From: an uncultured Acidaminococcus sp.
Lineage (GTDB): Bacteria > Bacillota > Negativicutes > Acidaminococcales > Acidaminococcaceae
NCBI GenBank assembly: GCA_905213155.1
Contig: CAJMHI010000017.1
Location: 1-34,913, forward strand
Direction: 5' to 3'
DNA length: 34,913 nucleotides
In this document: positions 24,271 to 30,559 of the stretch, in pieces
Layout of the letters: each line of letters opens with the position of its first letter
Numbering within the stretch: the stretch's first letter is position 1
Program-made: the position numbers and the translations under genes
The notes under the pieces: model-generated
Seen by the model: only the letters and a program-made list of their open reading frames with translations
Told to the model about the DNA's origin: nothing
Databases searched by the model: none

Positions 24271-25009
24271 GGGGATTTTGCTCCATTTGGGCCAGAAATG
24301 CCAAACTCCGCAGTGGTCGATCCGTCTGGTATACAATAAACTGGTGGAGAATTTTTTCCATTTCCATAAGTTCTTTTCCCCGCACGGTAAAATCAGGCGG
24401 GGCAGAAAAGTCCAATGCAAGCATGTGTTCCATCAGCTCTTTCGTCTCCACCGTCATCGTCAGTTCGTCCCCTACCGCGCAGTCGCTGCACAAAAAGCCA
24501 CCCTGGGCTAAACTAAAATACCCATCTTCCTGTGCCGGTTTTCCGCAGCTGGTGCAAACATCCAGGATAGGTCGCAGTCCGCACAGAGATAACAATTTCA
24601 AAAGGGTGCTGTCCGTCACTAAACGTTTATTCCGCTTTTCCAAAAGCGCATAGGCTTCCAGCAGCAGGGCAAACACGCTTTCCTGCGGTTCTTCGTCCCC
24701 CAGTAAATTTTCTGCCGTTTCCCCGATAATGGTGCCATAGGCCAAATGTTCCCAATTAATATCCCGCGGCATGTCCAGACTTTCGCAGGAACGCAGGGTA
24801 GCAACTTTGCGCCCCGGTGCCAGGGTCACTTGCAAATGAGCAAAAGGCTGCACCAAGCGTCCGCTTTGGCTTCTGGGATATGCAGCCCCATAGGCGATAA
24901 AAGGAATTTTCCCATGTTCACGACAAAAGCAGACTGCGTATTTGTCCGCAGTCTGCCAATTTTTTACCCGGAGGATAATGGCCTCATCTTGAAACAGTTC
25001 ACTGCTCAT
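24263..25009 (-). CDS. recO: DNA repair protein RecO
   Basis: The 248-residue protein matches RecO, which with RecR loads RecA on SSB-coated DNA. The N-terminal OB-fold region (residues 1-80; ELFQDEAIILRVKNWQTADK) is followed by a helical domain. A four-cysteine zinc motif, CTSCGKP ... CSDCA, begins near residue 150. The start ATG overlaps the end of the CorC-like gene by 11 bases and has AAGGAAG upstream. recO close to era is a conserved Firmicutes order; here a CorC-like gene lies between them. Confidence 0.93.
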   Translation of the reverse strand: MSSELFQDEAIILRVKNWQTADKYAVCFCREHGKIPFIAYGAAYPRSQSGRLVQPFAHLQVTLAPGRKVATLRSCESLDMPRDINWEHLAYGTIIGETAENLLGDEEPQESVFALLLEAYALLEKRNKRLVTDSTLLKLLSLCGLRPILDVCTSCGKPAQEDGYFSLAQGGFLCSDCAVGDELTMTVETKELMEHMLALDFSAPPDFTVRGKELMEMEKILHQFIVYQTDRPLRSLAFLAQMEQNPHG

Positions 25010-25847
25010 GCTGGGCCACTTCCTTCTCCTCTTTTTTTAACCGGATAACCCGCACCCGGAGAACGCGAAATCCTGTAGAATCCAGCACTTCAAATTTATA
25101 GCCATTGGATTCCACGCTGTCCCCTACCACAGGCTGCCGTCCAATGAGTCCAAAGACGTATCCGCCGATGGTGTCTTCTTCCGGTTCATCAAACTGAATC
25201 CCCATCACTTCGCTGACTTCATCCAGGAGCACCAACCCATCAAATACATAGGAGCCATCCGGCATCTTATTGATTTCCGGCATATCGGTGTCGTGTTCGT
25301 CCTGAATATCGCCTACGATTTCTTCTACCAGGTCTTCCATGGTTACAAGGCCTGCAGTCCCACCATATTCATCAGCCACGGCCACCATCTGTACATGCTT
25401 GTACTGCATGAGTTGAAGAATTTTGGAAATCGGCATACTTTCCGGTACCACGTCAATTTCCCGCATAATGCTTTTCAGGTCAAATCCGGGATTTTTATAG
25501 TCTGCATTCATCAGTTCCCGGATATGAATCATCCCCAGAATATGGTCCCTGTCTTCCTGGCACAGCGGATACCGGGTGTGCCCTGATTCCCGCAGTACCT
25601 TTAAATTTTCTTCCAGCGGATCATCCTCAAACAAGCAGACCATATCCTGGCGGGGCACCATTACTTCCCTGGCCACGCGGTCGGCAAAATCAAAGACATT
25701 ATCAATGAGTTTGCTTTCCACCGTGTCGATACCGCCGCCCTTTTCACTGGCACTGACCATCTTGCGGATATCATCTTCCGAATGGCTGCCTGCCACATGA
25801 TCGGGATCTATTCCCATAAATCGGTATAAAGCCCGTCCGATATGCAA
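24999..25847 (-). CDS. CorC/HlyC-type CBS-domain protein lacking its DUF21 membrane domain
   Basis: The 282-residue reading frame contains a CBS-domain pair (roughly residues 60-180; VMVPRQDMV and VADEYGGTAGLVTMEDLVEEIVG) and the C-terminal CorC_HlyC domain (DTIGGYVFGLIG). Proteins with this architecture are linked to magnesium or cobalt export. The first residues (LHIGRALYRFMGIDPDH) look like the very end of a DUF21/CNNM membrane domain. Homology-like sequence continues upstream without a start codon (RKLKLIVYPVAYVF) until a stop at 25953-25955. About 150 residues of membrane domain therefore appear lost. The only frame-correct starts are a TTG at 25847 or an ATG at 25817, neither with a clear ribosome binding site. 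It may be a CorC-like soluble form or a decaying gene. Confidence 0.65.
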   Translation of the reverse strand: MHIGRALYRFMGIDPDHVAGSHSEDDIRKMVSASEKGGGIDTVESKLIDNVFDFADRVAREVMVPRQDMVCLFEDDPLEENLKVLRESGHTRYPLCQEDRDHILGMIHIRELMNADYKNPGFDLKSIMREIDVVPESMPISKILQLMQYKHVQMVAVADEYGGTAGLVTMEDLVEEIVGDIQDEHDTDMPEINKMPDGSYVFDGLVLLDEVSEVMGIQFDEPEEDTIGGYVFGLIGRQPVVGDSVESNGYKFEVLDSTGFRVLRVRVIRLKKEEKEVAQHEQ

Positions 25848-25966
25848 AAAAACATAGGCAACGGGATATACAATCAGTTTTAATTTGCGTCCAAGCGCAC
25901 CCGCGTCTATAGGACATCTCCCCTTATCTATATGGTCACAAAAGCATGGCCATTATATATTATTTC

Positions 25967-25996
25967 ATTATACACCAGTCTCATTTCCAGGGTCAA
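25967..25996 (-). promoter_or_regulatory. Promoter of the CorC-like/recO operon
   Basis: Minus strand: TTGACC, an 18-base spacer, then TATAAT. The -35 overlaps the era stop codon. A second TATAAT occurs at 25952-25957. It would drive the CorC-like gene, recO, the membrane protein, exoA and the ADP-ribosylglycohydrolase independently of era. Confidence 0.75.
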
Positions 25997-26916
25997 TATT
26001 GAACCCGGTCGTTGGCAAGTCCCAGGCGTTTCAGCTCCCCTTCTTTTTCCCGCCATTTGGGGCGCACTTTAATCCATAGTTCCAGGTACACATGATTTCC
26101 CAGGAGGGCTTCAATATCTTTCCGGCTCCGGGTGCTGATTTCTTTCAGCACCTTGCCGCCCCGGCCGATAATAATCTTTTTCTGGGAATCTCTTTCTACA
26201 TAAATATCAGCACGAACATACACTGTCCCGTTGATCCGGGTTTTCATTTCCTGGGTTTCTACCGCCACTGCATGGGGGACTTCGTCCCGGGTCAGCTGCA
26301 AAATTTTTTCCCGGATGATCTCCGCTGCCATCACACGCTCTGGCTGGTCCGTATACATATCCTCAGGATAAAAGTCTGGCCCTACGGGCAGACAGTCCGT
26401 AATATCCTGCAAAAGCAGGGTAAAGTCTTTATCTTCCAAGGCAGAAATCGTAAAAATACTGCGGAAGGAGAAGCGACTCTGGTAATAGCCGATAAGCGGA
26501 AGCAGCCGTTCCTTTTCCTGGATCTGGTCTATTTTATTGAGCACCAGAATCACCGGAGCCTTAACTTCCCGCAGGCGTTCCATGATCAAGGTCTCACTTT
26601 GGTTCTTCTTTTCGGAAGCATCCACCACAAACAAGATGGCATTTACTTCTCGGATGGCATTGAGAGCAGCCTGCACCATATGTTCTCCCAGTCTGTCCTG
26701 GGGTTTGTGCAGCCCTGGCGTATCAAGGAAAATAATTTGTGCTTCGGGCAAACTTAAAATACTAAGGATCCGGTTGCGTGTTGTCTGGGGCCGGTCAGAA
26801 ATAATGGCTACTTTCTCTCCCACCAGCTGGTTCACGAGAGTGGATTTTCCCGCATTGGGACGACCTACCACGGCTACAAATCCAGAATGATGTTGTTTCT
26901 TTTGTGCTTCGTCCAT
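25993..26916 (-). CDS. era: GTPase Era
   Basis: The 307-residue protein is the essential GTPase that assists 16S rRNA maturation and 30S assembly. It has the P-loop GRPNAGKSTLVN, the switch region with DTPGLHKP, NKID for guanine specificity, and SALE. A C-terminal KH RNA-binding domain (IIGRGGKVLKEISTRSR) follows. GGAAAGGA lies six bases before the ATG. It is the last gene of phoH-ybeY-cdd-era, a conserved ribosome-maturation and RNA-metabolism cluster. Confidence 0.97.
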   Translation of the reverse strand: MDEAQKKQHHSGFVAVVGRPNAGKSTLVNQLVGEKVAIISDRPQTTRNRILSILSLPEAQIIFLDTPGLHKPQDRLGEHMVQAALNAIREVNAILFVVDASEKKNQSETLIMERLREVKAPVILVLNKIDQIQEKERLLPLIGYYQSRFSFRSIFTISALEDKDFTLLLQDITDCLPVGPDFYPEDMYTDQPERVMAAEIIREKILQLTRDEVPHAVAVETQEMKTRINGTVYVRADIYVERDSQKKIIIGRGGKVLKEISTRSRKDIEALLGNHVYLELWIKVRPKWREKEGELKRLGLANDRVQY

Positions 26917-26931
26917 TTGCTATCCTTTCCT

Positions 26932-27306
26932 TTACAAAGTAAATCCATCCGGTAACAGCGCCTCTATGGTCGTTTCCTGATAGGCGCCTTGTACATTCGT
27001 TAAAATGACGTTAGAAATTTTAAATTCCGCCATGACCTGGCGGCAAGCTCCACAGGGAGATACAGGCTCCGGCGTATCCGCTGTGACAAGAAGTGCCAGA
27101 AACTCCCGATACCCTTCCTTTACCGCCGCAAAAATGGCATTGCGTTCCGCGCACACCGTAAGCCCATAGGACGCATTTTCAATATTGCATCCTGTAAAAA
27201 TCCGCCCATCCCGTGTTCGTACTGCCGCTCCTACGGCAAAATGAGAATAGGGACAGTAGGCATTTTTTCGGGCTTTCACAGCAGCATCATAGAGTTCCTG
27301 GTCCAT
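26932..27306 (-). CDS. cdd: Cytidine deaminase
   Basis: The 124-residue protein deaminates cytidine and deoxycytidine for pyrimidine salvage. It is the small homotetrameric type: zinc is held by three cysteines, seen in the VCAERNA motif (with the catalytic Glu) and in SPCGACRQ. The FAVGAAV segment is also typical. GGAGG lies six bases before the ATG, inside the end of ybeY, with only two bases between the genes. It is part of the phoH-ybeY-cdd-era unit. Confidence 0.96.
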   Translation of the reverse strand: MDQELYDAAVKARKNAYCPYSHFAVGAAVRTRDGRIFTGCNIENASYGLTVCAERNAIFAAVKEGYREFLALLVTADTPEPVSPCGACRQVMAEFKISNVILTNVQGAYQETTIEALLPDGFTL

Positions 27307-27308
27307 CT

Positions 27309-27791
27309 TCAGCCTCCAAAGTGGCTTTCATCCAGGTCCATTTGTTTTAAGATGGCTTCTTCATGGGCACGCATAATTTTTTTGTCCGCTTCTGCCATGT
27401 GGTCATAGCCCAAAAGATGCAACAGGCCATGCACCGCCAGATAGGTCATCTCTCGTGTCAGCCCGTGCCCGAATTCTTCCCCCTGCTCTACAGCTTTTGG
27501 GGCAGAGATAATAATATCCCCCAGCAAATGTTCTGCTTCCCCGCTAGTGACTTCCGGTTCTTCCTCCCCTTCATCCAGGGCAAAGGAAAGGACATCCGTT
27601 GGCCGGTCAACCCCTCGGTAATCCCGGTTCAGCTTATGAATTACTTCATTATCCACAATGGTGATATCCACTTCTGTATTGGGTGTTACCCCTTCCAGTT
27701 TAGCCGCAGCATCCATTGCTTTTTTTATGATTTCTTCCAGCTCTTCCGGGATTTGGATTTCTTCCTGGTCATTTTCCAAGGTGACGATCAT
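27309..27791 (-). CDS. ybeY: Endoribonuclease YbeY (rRNA maturation)
   Basis: The 160-residue metalloprotein takes part in 16S rRNA 3'-end maturation and ribosome quality control. The zinc-binding motif HGLLHLLGYDH (H-X3-H-X5-H) is intact, and RPTDVLSF matches the family. The open frame extends 25 codons upstream into phoH, but the ATG at 27791 with AAAGGGAG five to eight bases upstream is the likely start, giving a 23-base overlap with phoH. A somewhat acidic insertion (EGEEEPEVTSGEAE) precedes the LLGDIIIS strand. Confidence 0.95.
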   Translation of the reverse strand: MIVTLENDQEEIQIPEELEEIIKKAMDAAAKLEGVTPNTEVDITIVDNEVIHKLNRDYRGVDRPTDVLSFALDEGEEEPEVTSGEAEHLLGDIIISAPKAVEQGEEFGHGLTREMTYLAVHGLLHLLGYDHMAEADKKIMRAHEEAILKQMDLDESHFGG

Positions 27792-28806
27792 ACTTTGCTC
27801 CCTTTCTTTTTTCTCTGCGTGCTGCACTTTCCTGCTGTTTTTTCTTTTCTGCTTCATAGGCGGCATAGGCTTTAATAATGGCGCCTACAATTTCGTGGCG
27901 CACCACATCTTTTTCTGTAAAATGGATAATGCCGATACCTGGGACATCCCGCAGCACCTGTGCCGCATTGGTCAAACCGGATTGCCGCCCCCCCGGCAGG
28001 TCCACCTGGGTAGCATCACCGGTCACCACCAGCTTTGAACCAAATCCGAACCGTGTAAGTGCCATCTGCATTTGTTCCGGTGTGGTATTTTGCGCTTCAT
28101 CCAAAATGATAAAGGCGTCATTTAATGTGCGTCCCCGCATATAAGCCAACGGTGCGACTTCAATAATTCCCCGCTGGAGATTTTTTTGAAAGCTATCCAT
28201 ACCCAGCATTTCATACAGGGCATCATACAGGGGTCTGAGATAGGGATCCACTTTTTCCTGCAGGTCACCTGGCAAAAAGCCCAATTTTTCTCCCGCCTCC
28301 ACCGCAGGGCGGGTAAGAATAATCCGCTCCACATCTTTATTTTTTAACGCTTTCACGGCCATCGCCACAGCCAAATACGTTTTACCGGTTCCTGCAGGAC
28401 CGATGGCAATGGTAATTGCATTTTGATTGATGGTGTGCAGATACTGCATTTGTCCCAAGGTTTTGGCCTTTACCTGTTTCCCCTGCGCCGTGGTCAGCAC
28501 CGTATCCGTAAACATGTGGTGCAGCTGTTCCTGCTGCCCCTCCAGCACCAGTTTCAAGCTATATTTCACGTCGTGTTCCGTAATAGGAAGCCCCTGACGA
28601 TAAAGATACAATAACTCTCCCAGCAAGTTCTCAGCATCTGCCACACTTTTGGCATCGCCCTGGGCAATGATTTCGTTTCCCCGGGGGATCAGCTGACAAG
28701 CCAGGACTTTTTGCATACCATGGAGGTATTCATCATTTTTTCCCAGGACAGCCACCATCTCTCGGGGGTCCCGGAAAACAAGCCTTTTTTCCGTGTTTTC
28801 GGGCAA
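27769..28806 (-). CDS. phoH: PhoH family ATPase
   Basis: The 345-residue protein is a PhoH-like NTPase linked to RNA metabolism. It has a Walker A motif in IGPAGTGKTYLA and a Walker B motif in FIILDEAQN. An N-terminal region of about 110 residues with KH-like character precedes the ATPase core, and the C terminus is very basic (RREKRKGAK). The start is a TTG at 28806 with GGAGG about eight bases upstream. It is the first gene of the phoH-ybeY-cdd-era unit. A TATAAT (28877-28882, minus strand) about 70 bases upstream is the likely -10, but the -35 is weak. Confidence 0.94.
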   Translation of the reverse strand: MPENTEKRLVFRDPREMVAVLGKNDEYLHGMQKVLACQLIPRGNEIIAQGDAKSVADAENLLGELLYLYRQGLPITEHDVKYSLKLVLEGQQEQLHHMFTDTVLTTAQGKQVKAKTLGQMQYLHTINQNAITIAIGPAGTGKTYLAVAMAVKALKNKDVERIILTRPAVEAGEKLGFLPGDLQEKVDPYLRPLYDALYEMLGMDSFQKNLQRGIIEVAPLAYMRGRTLNDAFIILDEAQNTTPEQMQMALTRFGFGSKLVVTGDATQVDLPGGRQSGLTNAAQVLRDVPGIGIIHFTEKDVVRHEIVGAIIKAYAAYEAEKKKQQESAARREKRKGAKYDRHLGK

Positions 28807-28916
28807 ACTTTTTCCTCCTCCTCACCATTTCATACAACGTGCCAAATCATTTCACGCCTACGTATTTATACTTTGTATTATATCGTTTCCTGCGCAAAAA
28901 AGAAACAAAAAGCCCC

Positions 28917-28946
28917 TTGACAAAGCTCCGTCATAGAGGCTAAAAT
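28917..28946 (+). promoter_or_regulatory. Promoter of tRNA-Val
   Basis: A perfect TTGACA, an 18-base spacer, then TAAAAT, placing the transcript start about ten bases before the tRNA. It is divergent from the phoH promoter. Confidence 0.8.
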
Positions 28947-28961
28947 AAATTTGTTGTATTT

Positions 28962-29038
28962 GGAACTATAGCTCAGATGGTTAGAGTACCACGTTGACAT
29001 CGTGGGGGTCACTGGTTCGAGTCCAGTTAGTTCCACCA
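28962..29038 (+). tRNA. tRNA-Val(GAC), CCA encoded
   Basis: The 77-base gene folds as a cloverleaf. The acceptor stem GGAACTA/TAGTTCC is perfect. The anticodon stem CCACG/CGTGG closes the loop TTGACAT with anticodon GAC, which reads valine GUC and GUU. The T stem ACTGG/CCAGT with loop TTCGAGT is perfect. Discriminator A and CCA are encoded. It is a single-gene transcript with its own promoter and terminator. Confidence 0.95.
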
Positions 29039-29049
29039 CTTGAATTGTA

Positions 29050-29075
29050 CCGTTGCTACAAAGCAGCGGTTTTTT
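29050..29075 (+). terminator. Intrinsic terminator after tRNA-Val
   Basis: CCGTTGCT pairs with AGCAGCGG (one G-T pair) around a four-base loop, followed by a run of six T. It ends only a few bases before the stop of the convergent fumarylacetoacetase-family gene. Confidence 0.88.
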
Positions 29076-29080
29076 GTTGC

Positions 29081-29941
29081 CTATTTCACGGTGTTGCACA
29101 GTGTCCCAATGCCTTCAATGCTGCACTCAATCACATCTCCAGGCTGCAGAAATTTCGGCGGATTGAACCCTATGCCAGTGCCAGCTGGCGTGCCAGTTGC
29201 TATGATAGTTCCCGGACGCAAGGTCATACCCTGTGTCAATTCGCTGACAATATAAGGAATGCTGTGCACCAACAGGCCGGTATTGCTGTCCTGCCGCAGC
29301 TCCCCGTTCACCGTTGTGGTAAGATGCAGCGCCGGCTGGGCAGGAAATTCATCAGCGGTCACGATACAGGGCCCCATGGGCGCAAAGGTATCCAGGCTTT
29401 TCCCAAAATACCACTGCTTGTGTGCCACCTGCACATCCCGTGCCGTGACATCATTAATAATGGTATACCCATAGATATAATCAAAAACATCCGCTTCCGG
29501 AACGTTTTTGGCTTCTTTTCCAATGATAACGGCCAGTTCACATTCGTAATCCAGCTGGTGGACCAAATCGAAATGCCCATCAATAAAGCCCCCTGGATCC
29601 GTACAACGATCCACCCGCTTGGAAAAATACACGGGCACATTCCGCTGCACCACTTTTTCCGGCAGGTAAGCATCCGGCAATTCTTCGTCGTGGGCCTTAT
29701 AGTTAATCCCCAGGCAGATAATATCATTCAAAGGACAGGGAATCGGTGCCAAAAGTTTCACATGGGAAAACGGAACAGCCCCCATGGACATCCCTTCAAT
29801 CTGCATCAATTCGTCCAAGCTGCTGCGCTTAATCAGATCGAACATATCCGAATACTTATTGGCCGGTATAACTTTTGTACCATCCTCTGAGATAATTCCT
29901 ACTTGTATATCGTTATCATAGGCAAATGTGACGAGTCTCAA
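29081..29941 (-). CDS. Fumarylacetoacetate hydrolase family protein
   Basis: The protein has about 286 residues and belongs to the FAH superfamily of metal-dependent hydrolases, isomerases and decarboxylases acting on 2-keto acids such as acylpyruvates or oxaloacetate. The catalytic C-terminal domain is clear: LGINYKAHDEE, DYECELAVIIGKEA (metal ligands), YTIINDVTARDVQ, and TGTPAGTGIGF. The N-terminal 60 residues are the usual variable domain. A TTG start at 29941 with AAAGGA 11 bases upstream gives the common MRLVTF opening; an ATG at 29953 is possible but lies directly on the ribosome binding site. The substrate cannot be assigned. It is a single gene between a tRNA and a divergent small gene. 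Confidence 0.88.
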   Translation of the reverse strand: MRLVTFAYDNDIQVGIISEDGTKVIPANKYSDMFDLIKRSSLDELMQIEGMSMGAVPFSHVKLLAPIPCPLNDIICLGINYKAHDEELPDAYLPEKVVQRNVPVYFSKRVDRCTDPGGFIDGHFDLVHQLDYECELAVIIGKEAKNVPEADVFDYIYGYTIINDVTARDVQVAHKQWYFGKSLDTFAPMGPCIVTADEFPAQPALHLTTTVNGELRQDSNTGLLVHSIPYIVSELTQGMTLRPGTIIATGTPAGTGIGFNPPKFLQPGDVIECSIEGIGTLCNTVK

Positions 29942-29995
29942 GAGATTCCACATCCTTTCCGCAAACTGTCGAAATTTTTCAAAAGAACTCTTTTC

Positions 29996-30023
29996 TTGTA
30001 TTTTACCCTGTCCGTGGTAAAAT
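29996..30023 (+). promoter_or_regulatory. Inverted repeat overlapping the putative promoter of the 61-residue gene
   Basis: TTGTAT, a 16-base spacer and TAAAAT form a plausible promoter for the small gene at 30057. A perfect inverted repeat, ATTTTACC-N8-GGTAAAAT (30000-30023), lies across it, and its left arm reads TAAAAT on the minus strand, so it could also serve the divergent FAH-family gene. A regulator-binding role is inference. Confidence 0.5.
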
Positions 30024-30056
30024 TGCTAGTAGTAAGGAAAGAAAGAGGGACTATAT

Positions 30057-30242
30057 ATGCTGGGAACCTGGTACGCTGATGACGGACACGGAGACTATAA
30101 CCGCAGCTATGAGCGGGATTACGATTTTGACTATGCGGATTATTCCACAGATCACAAAGAAAACAATTTTCGTAACTATGAATGGAAGATCCCTAAGACC
30201 AAGAAAGAACGTGTCAGAAACATTCTGAACCACTACGAATGA
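30057..30242 (+). CDS. Uncharacterised 61-residue Tyr/Asp-rich protein
   Basis: A short but well-supported gene. It has GAGGG seven bases before its ATG, a plausible promoter about 35 bases upstream, and a strong intrinsic terminator just after the stop. The protein has two parts. Residues 1-40 are rich in Asp, Tyr and Asn, with repeated DY pairs (RSYERDYDFDYADY). Residues 44-61 are basic and probably helical (KIPKTKKERVRNILNHYE). There is no signal peptide or membrane segment. I do not recognise a family and propose no function. Confidence 0.7.
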   Translation: MLGTWYADDGHGDYNRSYERDYDFDYADYSTDHKENNFRNYEWKIPKTKKERVRNILNHYE

Positions 30243-30252
30243 TGGTATGGTG

Positions 30253-30277
30253 AGAACGCTTAGCAGCGTTCTTTTTT
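30253..30277 (+). terminator. Intrinsic terminator after the 61-residue gene
   Basis: GAGAACGCT with AGCGTTCT forms an eight- to nine-pair stem around a four-base loop and runs into TTTTTT. It lies 11 bases past the stop codon and supports the small gene as a complete transcription unit. Confidence 0.85.
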
Positions 30278-30351
30278 ATTTCCATGCTTTCTTTTGTCCC
30301 CATCTGAAAGATCTTCGTTCACTGACAAAGCACAATTAATCTGGTAATTCG

Positions 30352-30390
30352 GAGAAAAGTCTTTTACACAAAGACTTTTCTCTTTTATTT
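30352..30390 (+). terminator. Orphan intrinsic terminator upstream of cstA
   Basis: A perfect 13-bp stem (GAGAAAAGTCTTT with its complement) around a five-base loop is followed by TTTTATTTG on the plus strand. No gene lies between it and the previous terminator 75 bases earlier. It may back up that terminator, or end an unannotated small RNA. The rest of 30278-30454 is AT-rich and shows no coding signal. Confidence 0.75.
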
Positions 30391-30454
30391 GACTAAAGCA
30401 CATTATTCTTTAAACACTTTTTCACAAATTATATATAAAATTTACAAAAAACTG

Positions 30455-30483
30455 TTGACACGATTTTTCATTCGTGGTAGATT
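30455..30483 (+). promoter_or_regulatory. Promoter of cstA
   Basis: A perfect TTGACA, an exact 17-base spacer and TAGATT, preceded by a very AT-rich stretch that could act as an UP element. The predicted leader to the cstA ATG is about 70 bases. Confidence 0.8.
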
Positions 30484-30509
30484 ATATAACCATAACAAGG
30501 TATCCGATC

Positions 30510-30557
30510 ATGACGGCGCTTGGTGCAAGCGCCAATTTTTTTCGAGGGAGTGGTTGA
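30510..30557 (+). other. Possible 15-codon leader ORF in the cstA leader
   Basis: An ATG nine bases after AAGG opens a frame of 15 codons (MTALGASANFFRGSG) ending in TGA two bases before the cstA ATG, in a different frame from cstA. It covers the whole terminator hairpin at 30515-30542. Whether it is translated is unknown; the ribosome binding site is only moderate. Confidence 0.4.
30515..30542 (+). terminator. Transcription attenuator in the cstA leader
   Basis: A perfect eight-pair stem, GGCGCTTG with CAAGCGCC, around a GTG loop is followed by AA and seven T. It stands between the cstA promoter and its start codon, 17 bases before the ATG, so cstA expression should require readthrough. Confidence 0.85.
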
Positions 30558-30559
30558 GG

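Noticed and set aside
25874..25917. Alternative start of the CorC-like gene at an ATG directly after AAGGGGAG
   Set aside because: This ATG is in a different frame, gives a non-protein-like sequence and stops after a few dozen codons; the spacing to the site is also too short.
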